Assembly (NCBI GenBank): GCA_032158295.1
Contig: CM063262.1
Span: forward strand, 9,619,977 to 9,683,976
Reading direction: 5' to 3'
Length of the DNA stretch: 64,000 nucleotides
Origin: Pycnopodia helianthoides
Taxonomy: Eukaryota; Echinodermata; Asteroidea; Forcipulatida; Asteriidae
Shown here: positions 1 to 11,185 of the stretch, piece after piece
How the letters are laid out: every line of letters starts with the position of its first letter
Position numbering within the stretch: the first letter of the stretch is position 1
Program-made: the position numbers and the translations under genes
Notes under the pieces: generated by a model
The model's input: only the letters and a program-made list of their open reading frames with translations
What the model was told of the DNA's origin: nothing
Databases searched by the model: none

Positions 1-51
1 AAACCAACGATTTTCTACCTTTAACATCAGTTCTTGTTTTCACCTTCACAG

Positions 52-289
52 CAAGTTTAGCCGGTCAAGTGCACACGTACACCAGCACCGCAAAGATCGA
101 GACATCCCCCTCGATTCTTATTATAATGCCGGTCTGCATTGGCCTGGCCCTGCTTGGACTCATGGGGGCGGGCATCAAGCGCTGCCTTTTTTACCGAAGA
201 CTTGGACGTGAGGTGGAACTGAAGCAAGGCTCGCAAGTGCTTCGGGAAGACAAGGGTTACACGATAGAGAATCCGATGCCGAAAAGCAG
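52..289 (+). CDS. Penultimate exon of a single-pass membrane protein (5' end outside window)
   Basis: I do not recognise the family. A pyrimidine-rich acceptor ends at base 51 and the frame stays open to a donor at 290 (AGCAG, then gtattt). The exon encodes a short polar stretch, then one strongly hydrophobic segment of about 22 residues (about residues 23-44, SILIIMPVCIGLALLGLMGA region), followed at once by a basic stop-transfer patch (KRCLFYRRLGR). This is the layout of a type I single-pass membrane protein, with the N-terminal ectodomain encoded upstream of the window. The exon ends after two bases of a codon and the exon at 3229 starts with the third base, so the two join in frame to give an arginine. 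Seen: hydrophobic segment, splice signals and phase match. Inferred: topology and plasma-membrane location. Confidence 0.7.
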
Positions 290-371
290 GTATTTGGTTC
301 TCCTTGGAATAAGTCATTAACGTGGTGTAACCACCGTGTTTGTCTTTCTTACCATTACACTTACTTTAAAT

Positions 372-616
372 GTGATGCGATCAAGCTAAATGAGTCGTTT
401 GTCGGTAAATGCATTATTGAATAACAGGCAAAAAATAATAGGTCTACATTTCTATACATATCTGGGTGTTTCGACTTCCATAACTTTTAAACCAAAGGTG
501 GTATCAACACAGGGTTTTCTTATCCTTAAAGCTGAGATTGTACTTCTTTCAAATAGATAACAAAAACAAATTGACAAGGGTCGACAAAAGACTCATTTAG
601 CTTGATCGCATCACAT
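372..616. mobile_element. MITE with 27 bp terminal inverted repeats
   Basis: Bases 372-398 (beginning ATGTGATGCGATCAAGC) and 590-616 are perfect reverse complements over about 27 bases. The 190 bp between them has no coding potential. This is the structure of a small non-autonomous DNA transposon. I found no second copy in the window. Confidence 0.75.
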
Positions 617-976
617 ATTCTTAAAACCCTCCTACGGCCTACAGATCTGCAACCTATAGACCGAAAACACATTTTCCTTAATTACCCGTCTATTTTTATT
701 AGCAAAACAGTGGCCGAGTGAACCATCGCACTTCCTGTGTGTATTTTAAGAATTGATGGCAACTTGCCTTTCTAATTGTCTTCTACCGCCGACCGGGTGG
801 TCTTCTCACATTTTTTCCCTTGTGGTTTATTACTTGACATTTAAATTAAAAAAGTCGCATCCCCTCAAGGTGATCCCGTGGCTGCTGCCCTTGACGGTTT
901 TTATCGTAAACTTGGGTGTGATCCCTGGCTACACGGCAGTTAACAGTTGTATGGCTTCTGACTGGCACCCCCGAAC

Positions 977-1162
977 AAAGATATTGACAAAATAGGGAGA
1001 CCGTCAATATAGGGCTAGATAGCTCAGTTGGTAGAGCGCCGGTACGTTAATCCGGAGGTCGTTGGTTCAAATCCCGCTCTAGTCGATTTTTCTTTGTTCA
1101 ACCCCATACTATTTTAAATTTACCCAGTCAGTTTCCCTTGTGGTTTATTACTTGACATTTAT
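977..1162 (+). mobile_element. tRNA-derived SINE, copy 1 (tRNA-Asn-like head)
   Basis: Bases 1013-1084 form a 72-nt tRNA-like unit. The 7-bp acceptor stem has one G-U pair, the D arm is normal (GCTC..GAGC), the anticodon loop reads ACGTTAA (anticodon GTT, Asn), and the TTCAAAT B box is present. The T stem has a mismatch and position 33 is C instead of T. The same imperfect tRNA with the same flanks recurs on the minus strand at 26692-26878 and 47100-47281, so this is a SINE head and not a functional tRNA gene. The non-tRNA body runs from a TTTGTTCAACCCC segment to a tail ending in TATTACTTGACATTT. RNA polymerase III A and B boxes look intact. Confidence 0.85.
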
Positions 1163-1416
1163 ACGATTCGATAGAGTTTGAATCGGGTTTGGAATTAAGG
1201 TACTCTTAGTGTAACCCGTTACGAATCTCGCCTCGAGAGGGCGCACACGGATCGCGAGCAGGTTCCCCAATTTTTCAATTTTTTTTATATTTATTGCAAC
1301 ATCTTTAAACAGGATAAAAAGATCAGCTAAAAACTGTTCTACATCATTGTCCGTTATACATGAATGGTCAAAGTAAGCAACATGCCATTAGGCTATAATG
1401 GCTTTGTTCTGTTCAT

Positions 1417-1924
1417 TCATTCATGCATGAGTAATAGAATGCACTTCAATTTTAAGGACCCTTGCCACAATGTTGGGAGAATGAATATACATAACAAAAA
1501 TTGTTTGACAGTGCGCGGCGCTGCTATTTCGAAATATATATATTTAATTAAAATTGCTACATTGTTTAGGCGAATCAAACCATCCAGTCTATTACATTTC
1601 GAAGTAACTGCCTGCATCTGAAGATCCCAAGACAAGTTACTTTGGAATGTACAGCCCATAAGCTGAATGGAAGTGCCGGGAAGTGTCTCAAAACATTTTA
1701 ATTTGTTTCTCATACAACACCATGTTAAAAAAAGATTTGCAATTGTCGGCATAAAACACAAAAAGGTGGTTTGCATACAACATTAAAAGCAGGGGGCCAA
1801 GAATAGAACACTGTGGCACTCGTGAACAAACCTGTCCTTTGTAAGCGACTCGCTGCACGCAGTTTGTTAATACAAACGATTCAATCATGGTAGCAATGGT
1901 GGTTGTTTGCGCTGATCTATTCAT
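1417..1924 (-). pseudogene. Decayed LINE reverse-transcriptase fragment
   Basis: Two overlapping minus-strand frames show reverse-transcriptase signatures of non-LTR retrotransposons. The stretch RVPQCSILGPLLLMLYAN followed by FVFYADN corresponds to the PQGSILGPLLF..YxND and YADD blocks, with the catalytic YADD degraded to YADN. The next frame carries SNLSWDLQMQAVTSKCNRL, resembling the thumb region after the active site. The frames are offset and interrupted, so the copy is dead. A CR1/Jockey-type origin is my best guess; the fragment is too short to assign a clade. Confidence 0.75.
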
Positions 1925-2695
1925 GCATGGCTAGAGTTACTTGCTGAAATGGAGTCCAGTGCGCATCTCACATTTTGAGCCAGAGTTTCCCCATATAATG
2001 GTTAATCTTTCCTTGAAACTCGTGACGCTGTCGCGCTCGCTCGAGGGGAAACAAGAAACAACGAGGGCAGAGCAAATTTCACCAGACTTAGTAGCACTCA
2101 GGGTAACTCACGACCGAATCAAACGACGTCACGAGGGCACTCTAATTGAAAGTCCCGTCTATCCGATGGCATTACTGGTTTATGGACTCGGCGATCCCCC
2201 AGGTCTCGCTGAGGCTGTTTTTCTTATCAATTATTTAAGAAGACAAAATTAAATACATTGAATGTTGAGGATGAACACAGTTATGATGGAATATCGTTCG
2301 GATTATTGAACACAGCATGACGTGATTTGAAGGGACAGTTACACGTCTTTAAAGTAGCAACCCTTACACAAAACAACCGGTACATAAGCCACGATAGCTT
2401 AGCAGTGCTTTAAAAACTGCGTCTATACTGTCAGCCGATTCAAGACTTAAAAGTATACCAAACATGTATGGTGCTCCAGAAGTGCCACGTAAAAATCATC
2501 AATATTTTCCCCTAGCTTAGTCGACTCACCGAAGCCAAGATTTTGGCTTTGCACACTATTTATTAAGACCTTATACATGTAGAAGGAACACATTAGTACG
2601 ATGCGCTATGTGCCACGCAGACATCATCCACTAAAATGGAAAACAATGTTTTCTTGCTTAGTCGACTAACTTTATAAGCAAAACAAGTCGAATTT

Positions 2696-3135
2696 GGATC
2701 CCCTGGGGCTTGACCCATTTTAGGTCAGGTTTGACCTGGAAACTGGTCAAAATGGAATGGGCCCAACTCAACCTCGTCCCCATGGTTTCCAACCATGTTT
2801 ACAATAGTAAACCCTGGGAGGGAAACTCCTTACTTGGACCCTGATTGGACAAAACCAAATGTTGACCTTTGTCAAAACAGCCAGCCTGCAACCAATGTAC
2901 AAACAGGCTATTAAATCTGGTACCTGACCACGAGACCATGACGAAGATGTGAATTTCGAGAAGCAGCCAGACTATTCTAATTTGCAGACGTATCCAAAAA
3001 TTTTGGATATGCAAATGATCCAATACCAGGGTGAGAGAGCGGTCAACCTCGTACTGCTCGACACACCCTGGGGACGAGGTTGGGCCCAACTGGACCCGTA
3101 TCTGGGTCAGTCTGACCCTTGAGCTTTTAGAGTGT
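2696..3135. mobile_element. TGACCC-type inverted-repeat element, copy 1 (with insertion)
   Basis: The ends carry clustered TGACCC/GGGTCA motifs. The right end (GACCCTTGAGCTTTTAGAGTG) is the reverse complement of the left end of related copies at about 25075, 46529 and 47965. The middle (about 2770-3080) differs from the other copies and is probably inserted sequence. Non-coding. Confidence 0.55.
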
Positions 3136-3228
3136 AGCCAAAAATATTTAAAATGAAAGCAACCAGTAATTGGAAATCCTCTTTTATTACCACCGTCTCA
3201 TTACTTTCTGCTTTACCTTCTTCACCAG

Positions 3229-3568
3229 GCGGTCTTACATTGAGCGCCAAGTTGACAAAACATTAAACCAGGTCAACAAATCCGAGTCCAGCTCAAAAAA
3301 CAGCATCAACAACGCAGCAAGAGACACCAAAGTCCGCATGGAGATTGCAACCGTATCCGGCGGGTCAGTCGGCATGCCGTCGGGGTCACTGAGCGTGCCG
3401 GCCGGATCACTGCGCAGGACGGCATCGGAGAGAGTAGCGCACTCTCGCGGGCACCCGTTTCTCCAGGACTGCCGGTGCTATTGCCACTGTCCGTTGTGCG
3501 GACAGCGGGAGGGGCTCAAAGTCAAGAACGGTAGTTCAACCACGGGCACTGCCACCACGAGACTCTGA
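3229..3568 (+). CDS. Last exon of the single-pass membrane protein
   Basis: A good acceptor (ctttaccttcttcaccag) ends at 3228. The first base completes the codon left open by the exon ending at 289, and the frame continues to TGA at 3566-3568. The encoded cytoplasmic tail is about 112 residues: a polar, charged start (RRSYIERQVDKTLNQVNK), Ser/Asn-rich and Gly/Ser-rich stretches, then a cysteine cluster (DCRCYCHCPLCGQ) with spacing unlike a standard zinc finger but suited to palmitoylation or metal binding. No known domain is visible. An AATAAA-like signal (aaaaataaataat near 3868) about 300 bases downstream could serve as the poly(A) site. Gene identity is unknown; the exon join itself is well supported. 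Confidence 0.7.
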
Positions 3569-4192
3569 CGATAACTGTCCAGTGTATATAACGCTGTCAG
3601 TGGTTCTATCTAATAGACGCCGACATAGCGCCCTCTGCCGGCTGATCAGTCAAGAGAAAGAGAAAAGTGCCGAGCGCCTGTGTGGCAATTTTTCTTTCAT
3701 CTTAATTTATTAAATGTCAATATTCATACTATGTAGATTGATTACAGCAATTTATATATTTTTATACAACATTTAGCTCACTTTTGATTAGTCAAAGTCA
3801 TGTTATTTCAAGCAAAGCACTATAAATACTAACACTGTGCCTGTCACTAACATTTAAAAAGAGGGAAAAATAAATAATGACAGATTAATGCCAATATTGT
3901 GCAATAATTATAACGTGATGCAATATCTGACGATTTGAGATTTTTCTATATGCGGGTTGTAAAGACTACAAAGCCAGGCACATGTTTTGTGATTTTCACC
4001 CATTGTTATTTTGACAATAACCCAATGATCCAATCGAAATTATTGACCGTTTCAAAGTTGTGAGTAAATCACACCAAATCTGTGTTCTTGCCTTATGCAT
4101 CATCATAAACATCAAACTTGTAAAGGTAAAATATCAAACTTGAAATTGTCATAATGGGTACGGAGTTCCCATCATTTTGAAGAGTGTGCACA

Positions 4193-4640
4193 GTATAGAC
4201 CATGTAACCATTGTTTACAAAAAGAATGACCTTGTACATTCCAGGGCTTTTTTCCGGGCAGGCGAGACGCAACGCTGGACCAAATTGTCAAGGCTCTGCT
4301 TATCGCAGAGATTGCGGAGTAGTGTGTGCTCTCAGGCCTGTAGGGGCAAATGTTGCGGGAAGCTGCAGATCCCTAAAATTGAACCTTGGTCACAGTGGAC
4401 ATTTTTATATTGTGTATCATATTTTTCACATAAATTCAAGAAATTACCAGCTGTACAAAATTTTGGGATGTAACCCTCTCTCTCCAAAACAAAAGTTGGT
4501 GAAAAAACTCTGACAGTGCAATCGCAATGAAATTCAAGATGCTACGTTTTCTTCCATTGAGCTGTTGTATAGTGCCTGCATGGAGTCCAGGCTCTGTGGC
4601 TCTTTTGTAAACATGTAATGTCATGGGTTACATGGTCTTA
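4193..4640. mobile_element. TATAGACCATGT MITE, copy 1
   Basis: It starts TATAGACCATGTAAC and ends GTTACATGGTCT, matching inverted termini. The interior (TTTTGTAAACATG, GAGTCCAGGCTCT, TGGAGTCC) is shared with copies at 15697-16024 and 37975-38318. Several 60-100 codon frames cross it but none is conserved between copies. Confidence 0.75.
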
Positions 4641-5950
4641 ACTTTGTATATGAAGTCTAGCATTCTTATGGTTATGGATTTTTCTGAACTAGCGGCTTTG
4701 GCTTGATCGTTAAACGTTTAGTAAAAAGACCATGTTGCCAACAGCGCTATCCTAGCAACAGCCGCTGATTCGGCCACAGCCCTAATGTGTCAAGAATGTC
4801 CGGCGGTGGATTTGTCTTCAGTTCCAATGGTCTTGCCAAAGTCACCATTTCAAATACAGCCATCTGGAAGAAAGCAAAATATCGAAAACCCTTTTTCTAC
4901 TGTATTGAATTTCGGACAAAACTGCATCCATGATACAAAGGTGACAGTTTTTTTCCAACCAATACGTTTTTTAAAACGATATTTTAATGAATTATGCAAA
5001 TTTAAAAGAACACAGAGACGTTGTTTCTGTGCAGAAGAAAATGAATATAATATATTCAAAATATTTTCCATCTTAACCCAAAGGTACTGACCTTTGTTAC
5101 ATTCACCATCTTTTTCGTGTTCTCTCTTTACCTAATAACAATGTATACTGAATTTAGATAATGCAAAACATTGCCAAACTGTTTCCCCTACAGCCTTGAT
5201 TTACAAAAACTTGCATGAGACAATTTGCTACATCATGAAGAAACATGGTGAGCTGAGAACTTCTCGGGTTATAGTTCCGTTAGATGTGTACACTTTATAT
5301 TATAACAGATTGTCAGCTCAAACTTGGAAGGCGTTCTTTTCTCGATTTGAAAATGGTTTATCTATTTTCCTCGATTTTGCGTAGATTTTTTTCGTAACTG
5401 TGTGCAGAGTGTCCAGAATGTCAACACAAGGCCACCATACAAATGATAATTATTTAAATTTCTCATTTATTTTTATCATCTCAATTTATCTTAATTTTTA
5501 AGTTGTCCATCTTTCAAAAATGTTATTCATTGCCGTTTCCAAAAAGGCTAAAGTTTTTACAGTTTGTTAAGGTTCAATTAGAGTTATTGCTTTTTTCACG
5601 TTGTTCGCTAAAATATTGTTCTAAAACCCTGTCATGAGCCCCATGTGCTCCTACATAAGTAACAAGCTATGTATTTCATGTTTTTCCAGGTTGTAAAGCC
5701 CAGAGCTCCCTTGATATCCCAAACTGGACGTTCCACTCTATCTAACAGCAGGGTCAGTTCCCAGGGTTGTACTTGTTTATGGGCTTTGGAAAATAATCTT
5801 TACCATACCCAGCGTACAAAAATTTGCAGCATGGCTTAGCGTGAGTGTCAACACAGCCTACACACTTCCAACCCTCTGATGAAGTGAAACCATGCCAGCC
5901 ATCTGTTCATTGTATCAGGCAGTGCACTGATATCTGGCAAGCCTCTGGCA

Positions 5951-6206
5951 CTATGAAAATCTTTGCTGCCAAACCACCGTGAAATCTCAGTGAAGTGCAT
6001 TTCTCTTTCACCTTGCTTTAAGGGAATTGCCCAACTCGGAAAAGAGTCTCTAGACCATTTACTGGCCTTTGAGAATTTCACCGTGATTTCACTTAGGCTC
6101 TGGCTAGTTAGAAAAGAACTTCGTGAAAACAAGATGAAAGGGGGATTAACGATTTTAAGGAGTAAAGTAGATTTTCACTCCATTTTCAAGACGAAGATTT
6201 TCATAG
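5951..6206 (+). mobile_element. CTATGAAAATCTT repeat, copy 1
   Basis: The element has short inverted ends (CTATGAAAATCTT / AAGATTTTCATAG) and a body containing TCACCGTGATTTCACTTAGG and AAGAACTTCGTGAAAAC. A second copy lies inverted at 16062-16347, with about 80 percent identity by eye. A short palindromic element without coding potential. Confidence 0.7.
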
Positions 6207-8020
6207 TATGGGCAGCTTTGCGGTGTAAGCATGGGCGAGAATAAAAACCAGATTGTGAAAAAAGCATGAGTCAAATTCCTGGTTCAACAAGAACCAGAAT
6301 CTGCGTACTATAAACCAGATTCTGTGTAGTGATACGGTGTCTTAGGGGATTTTGTCCCCCGGTGTATAATGTCCCCCTGACGGTAAATTAACATGGGCTG
6401 AAGGAATCTCCTGGGGTGGGGAGACACAGAATCTACTTCTACACCCGAACCAATCTTACTGATTGCGATCGGATTCCAGGTTCTGGTGAAATTATATTTT
6501 TTTGTGTGTTTTTCAAGTAGACATGTTGATAGCATAATCTCATTATTATTTACATTCCAATAAGTTCATAAAAATGACATGTACATATACACTTTTTGAT
6601 TACATATTCAAATAAATAATTTTAAAAGATACGTTGTGTAAATGCTTCAAAGAATTATAAGATATCCGGACCGCTTAGTTCGGAACAACGAGTGTTTCCT
6701 TTAAAGAGGGGCTTCAAGGTCAAACTCAGTTTAGGGATCAACTCATTTTCCATATTAATTTCGTTACAAACGCTTTTTGTAGCCCAAAAGCACACATCCG
6801 AAGGCACTGTGTCCCTTTCAGCAAATATTTGACTGCTATCGTAGGCATTTGTTTTTTGCAGTTGGGCCCAGATTGATATGGTTTATACTAGATCAAGTAA
6901 ATGCAAGGCTAATGCACGACAATATAGTACGGTGGCTCTAAGGAACATCGCACACTACGGAAATGTTTTCGTAAAAAGTATTCACGGTTTTGCCCAAAGT
7001 CGCTATAAACTATTCCGTTAATATTTGCAACTTGAAATCTGAATACATACGGAAATATGTCCGTAAATATTTGCGTCTTTGAATGCAGATGCACGGAAAT
7101 ATTCCCGCAAATAAGAAATGTGCGATGACCCTTCAGAGCCACCGTATACATCAGCCCACACTGTGAGAGAAAGATAAAAAGATCACTTGCAAACAATGGG
7201 CTCCGGAAACAGCGCTAAATATTGAAAAAACGGGTCAGCGGCTCGCCAGAATAATCGAATTATACCTCGCAAATCCAATTTCCCCTTGTCGCTTTCGAAA
7301 AGCCAAAGAACCAAAGACTAATGTCAACGGCTTTTTCATGCAATTCTTATTTAAAGGTAATTGTAACCATTTTTTACGGAGCTCCACTCAGGGATGCTGT
7401 GCTTTGTTGTGTGAGGGCGTTCCTGAAGCTGCAGAGAATGTTAAATAACCTAGTGGGGCATGGTAGGGGAAATATTTCGGAGAATTGCCCATATGCACAT
7501 TCGCCATCTTTAAAATATACCGCAATGCATCTTGGGAAACCGCGTACAGTTAAAAAATAAAATCAAGCTGCCAATATGGACGCCATGCTGTAGTTTACAT
7601 GTAACTATACAAGGTTTTATCATTGGGTATACCGCATTGCTTCAAATTCAGCGCGCCATAATGGTTGCCGGTGTTGCTTGGACTCAGAATTCACCCAGAA
7701 TCCTTTGCACGCCGATCATGCGCATTGGGACATTGCATATGGTTTTGATGATACAATCATGGACATTACCACACAGTCAGAGTATAACTTGAGAACAAGT
7801 ATTTGAATAAAGGGCCACCGCAGACAGGTTTTGCAAACTAGGTAAACTAGCTATACCAACCTTTAAAGTTTACAAATTGGCTGCCAGTGCTTGAGATATT
7901 TTTTCCCAAGGACAAATCTGCGATGGTCACAGACAAATATCTTTCTCATGACATTCTCTGTCTGTTAGTCAAAGTCCATGCTTGTGTCTTCAAAGACACA
8001 GTGCCGTCACGCAAATTTAT

Positions 8021-8126
8021 TTTCTGCAGCACACGTCGGCTATGGAGTCAACAGTTAAGGGATAGGGAAGAACAGCCTATCTCTTAACTGTTGACTGTAT
8101 TGACGAAGTATGCTGCAGAAAAAAAT
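8021..8126. mobile_element. Perfect-hairpin element, copy 1
   Basis: This is a palindrome of about 106 bases that opens with CTGCAGCACACGTCGGC and closes with CTGCAGAA, with a central GGAAGAACAGCC. Arms of roughly 42-46 bases pair around a tiny loop. The right arm is a variant (TATTGACGAAGTATGCTGCAG) shared with the copy at 56581-56697. Other copies are at 30241-30352 and 34457-34564. Confidence 0.85.
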
Positions 8127-8224
8127 TGCTGCCGCCACCTTCCTGCCGTACTAACCAGGTAAACGTAATTTCATCTTCCAACTTTCATCGTAGAGTATGG
8201 TGTCTTTAGAGGGAGCTCGAACAT

Positions 8225-8375
8225 ATATATTTACGTAGTACATGTTTACGTATGAATTTACGTCAATATACTTACGTAAATGTTTACGTCAATATTTACG
8301 TCAATATACACGTAAATATTTACGTACATAATTTGGGCCACAATCGTGAATATTCACGTAAATATTAACGTTAAT
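8225..8375. repeat. TTTACGTC-rich degenerate tandem tract
   Basis: Roughly ten variants of TTTACGT(C)AATA or its complement follow each other, many as near-palindromic TTTACGTAAA or TACGTA. A weaker tract of similar words (ACGGAAATAT, CCGTAAATATTTGCG) lies at 6955-7110. Simple degenerate repeat; no gene. Confidence 0.6.
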
Positions 8376-10101
8376 TTATGTATTCGCTGTCCCTTTAAAG
8401 CCACCATTAAGGAACTACCGCCGCAAATAAAAAAACTCACCCTTATCAAAGTATAGTACAAAGACAATATCCTTCTCTGTCAATGACCAATTTAAATGAA
8501 ACAAAGGAGTGCGGATTGTCGCTACAACCATCTGCACTCTGCAATTCCTACTGTTGAAGGTAAACAATGGCTTAATCTTTCTAGAATTCATCTACCATAA
8601 TCAATCGAAAAAAATTATTGCAACTGTTCTCGCGCATCTTATAAAACACACTCCATTTTTTAACATGCTCGAGATAAAAATCGTACTCAATCTTTGGGGA
8701 GATGATATCATTTCATAATGGAATCAATGCACTCAAAGTAAATGACATACAAGTACACAAACAGTATCATTCGAACTGTCACCATAAAACAGTCGTGATT
8801 GTTCATGCTCTCGCTCGTTCGTTTGTTTATCAATGTGTTGTCATGAGCAACCGGTGGCAGATGCTATCCACCCAATGGCAATCTACACGACACCTTGTGT
8901 GTAAACATGCGTCACAAACAAATACAACTATCGCAGATAAATATGGGCAGCAGCCGCGTGCGTGCAGTGTAAACTTTCCCGCCATAAAAATAATCTACGA
9001 GTAGATAACTGCCGTGATACAGAGACCAACAACGTTGGCATGCAATACTCTGTCACATACATGAACAGGCATCAGACTGGTGAATGGCAATATAAGTTTG
9101 CCTCGCACATCATTTTACAGTCGTGTGCCAATATTTACCAACCTTTTCATTTGGATTATTTCCATCTCGTCCTACTCGTCAAAGCATCTTTCTACGATAC
9201 ACATTAAAGAGGTGCTCCTCGAAATACATCTATGAGAGCCTGCTCCGGATTGGATAATTATAAGGGGTGTCGCACACAACGAGCTAATAGAAAGGCAGCA
9301 GACGTCGTAACTCGAATGTATCTCAATTCAACGAGGAGACACTCAACGGTCGTCTGTGCTGGCAGAAGAAAAAGGCGCGAAGCCAAATAACAGCGACGCT
9401 ATCGTCTGTTCTGACTAATGGATATTGTCAATGAATAACTCACACCTTTCTGAATGAGTGCTGCATGTGAACGGTTACATCTCGAAGAAATCCATGGTAG
9501 GACCAAATGGGGATCCATGCTGAAGTAGATAAGGAACATACCTATAAGAAATTGAAGGTTGCAGGTTTCTGACTGTCAATTTCTCCGGCGTCATTGTGTG
9601 AAAAGGGAAGAACATTTTGACGCGGTGGGAAAAGGGCTATTACTGATGGACGCCATAGATGCAGTTCCGTCGGTTGTTTGTATTGAGTGCCCATTACATT
9701 AGGCCTATGTCTGAAAAACCAGTTCTTTTGATGACTGTCTCGATCAGATTCAGATTTATAGATTGAGTACAGATCTTTAGATGGATGATTGAAGCATGGC
9801 GGTACTGAAGCTGCCCTGAACGTTTTAACAACAATGGTTGAACATGTGCTTACATAGGTGCACTAGATATTAATACGTGTGACGAGTTGTCTTTCTGCCC
9901 ATGACGTGAGAAAGAAGAAATCATCCTATAGTTGTTTGACATTTTCAGCTGTTACCTCTTAAAACATGGAATGAGTTCTGACACTCGAGAATGTTCATTT
10001 GTCTAGGAATGTATCGAAATGACTTTTATGTCTTGCATATTAATTAAAGGTATACGGCTATTTCATGATGTTGAGCAATTGATGCGTTTTTAGAAAGTGA
10101 G

Positions 10102-10536
10102 ATGGAAGACGGTCGTTCCAAGAGACCAGTCTCAGCGGCCTCAGTTTCATTTTCTCGTACGCCTTTCACTGGGTCTCGTCACCGTGCACTGTCAAACAGT
10201 ACGAGCGGGCCAGAGCAGCTGCATGTCCCTCAAGCCGCTACCGTATCTTGCCCGGTGGCGCCGACGGGTATTCGCGCCGCCACCACGGCCGCGTGTCAGA
10301 AGAAGCCACGGTCCATATCACAACTGAAGAACCTCAACCAACAGGAAGTGGACGCCCTTGTGCACAGGAAGACGGTGAAGAGACCGCCTCTTCAGAGGGC
10401 GCAATCACTTCCGGGTCACGCATCCGGGAATGTTAACGATCAGGATATGCAAATGAGAGATAAGATGCGCGAACTACGAGATTGCCGATACCTAAGGACC
10501 AATCAGGAAGGACCAAACGAGGCCGACAGCCAATGA
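10102..10536 (+). CDS. Hypothetical 144-residue protein
   Basis: I do not recognise the family. The ORF starts at an ATG in good context (purine at -3, G at +4). A possible acceptor (tgcgtttttag) lies 14 bases upstream, so this may be the only coding exon or a terminal one. The frame ends in TGA at 10534-10536. It is clearly richer in G+C than its surroundings and the product is soluble, basic and Ser/Arg-rich. A central segment (KKPRSISQLKNLNQQEVDAL, then VHRKTVKRPPLQRAQSLPG) resembles a short linear-motif region: RAQSLPG and KKPRSIS are possible 14-3-3 or basophilic kinase sites. The C-terminus is charged and probably helical (MRDKMRELRDCRYL). No signal peptide or membrane segment. Composition and frame length support coding; the gene boundaries are uncertain. 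Confidence 0.55.
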   Translation: MEDGRSKRPVSAASVSFSRTPFTGSRHRALSNSTSGPEQLHVPQAATVSCPVAPTGIRAATTAACQKKPRSISQLKNLNQQEVDALVHRKTVKRPPLQRAQSLPGHASGNVNDQDMQMRDKMRELRDCRYLRTNQEGPNEADSQ

Positions 10537-10926
10537 AACTTGTTAACAACAATTTCATCCTTAATAACGGATCTAAGTAAGGGGGTGTCCAACTGCCTTT
10601 GCTTGTGTGCGATAAGCTAGCTGGTAACAGACATAGTGGCTAAAATTAATGTTTTACTTAGTTCTCATCATGTACACGATTCACAAAAAGAATGACTTTA
10701 TCCTGTTTGCTGCCACCAAGTGTTCTTGAAAGTCTCACATCGAAATACGTTATCCCTATAGACCCCTTGCATTGGCCGCCATCTTTACGTGCACGCGTGT
10801 ACGCACTGCGCACGACTCTCAGCCATTGATGGCTCTTCATTGACCACAGTAAGGGGAATGTTTTGGGCTTGTGACATCATAATTACGCAAGGGTTATATC
10901 CGTAAATGCCATGAGTATGCCATGAC

Positions 10927-11091
10927 TATACATTTACGGTTAGCCAGGAATATTCTAATGGTAGGGCCTACGCACGCGCTTCCTATTACGACACTATTAT
11001 GTAATTCTAGTATCAAAGCACTATAGCATGACACTCTAGCAAGCAAGCGTAGGCCCTACCAATAGAATATTCCTGGCTAATCGTAAATATA
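10927..11091. mobile_element. MITE with about 46 bp terminal inverted repeats
   Basis: Bases 10927-10973 and 11047-11091 are near-perfect reverse complements (core AGCCAGGAATATTCTA / GAATATTCCTGGCTAA), separated by about 73 bases without coding potential. Confidence 0.8.
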
Positions 11092-11103
11092 CAGTTTTCC
11101 CTT

Positions 11104-11185
11104 GAAGATGAACAGGGCACACATTCTTCGAAACGTCGACTGAATAAAACACTAGGTTTTTACAAGAATCATAAACACTCACATC
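11104..11185 (+). mobile_element. Penelope-like element terminus with TCGAAACGTC motif
   Basis: It carries TTCGAAACGTCGACTG followed by AAAACACTAGGTTTTTACAAG. The TCGAAACGTC word marks the hammerhead-bearing pseudo-LTR of Penelope-like elements and recurs at six places in this window. The upstream GAAGATG can pair with CATTCTTC, but the CTGANGA core box is not intact here. Short remnant. Confidence 0.45.

Larger units (their letters stand above)
290..3228 (+). other. Intron of the membrane-protein gene, filled with repeats
   Basis: The intron holds a 245 bp MITE (372-616), a tRNA-derived SINE (977-1162) with an extra copy of its tail at 814-842, a decayed LINE reverse transcriptase on the other strand (1417-1924), and a TGACCC-type inverted-repeat element (2696-3135). 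A 103-codon frame at 1941-2252 shows no recognisable domain and no splice context, so I do not call it a gene. I see nothing else supportable. Confidence 0.6.
3569..10101. other. Intergenic region with MITEs; no gene seen
   Basis: Apart from the separately listed repeats (MITEs at 4193-4640 and 5951-6206, a TTTACGT-rich tract at 8225-8375 and a hairpin element at 8021-8126), I find no splice-bounded or domain-bearing ORF. The first 300 bases are probably 3' UTR of the membrane-protein gene. Confidence 0.5.

Noticed and set aside
1013..1084. A functional tRNA-Asn gene
   Set aside because: Degenerate T stem, C33 and three identical copies with shared flanks show a SINE head.
1941..2252. A 103-codon plus-strand ORF in the intron of the first gene
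   Set aside because: No domain or splice support; flanked by a dead LINE.
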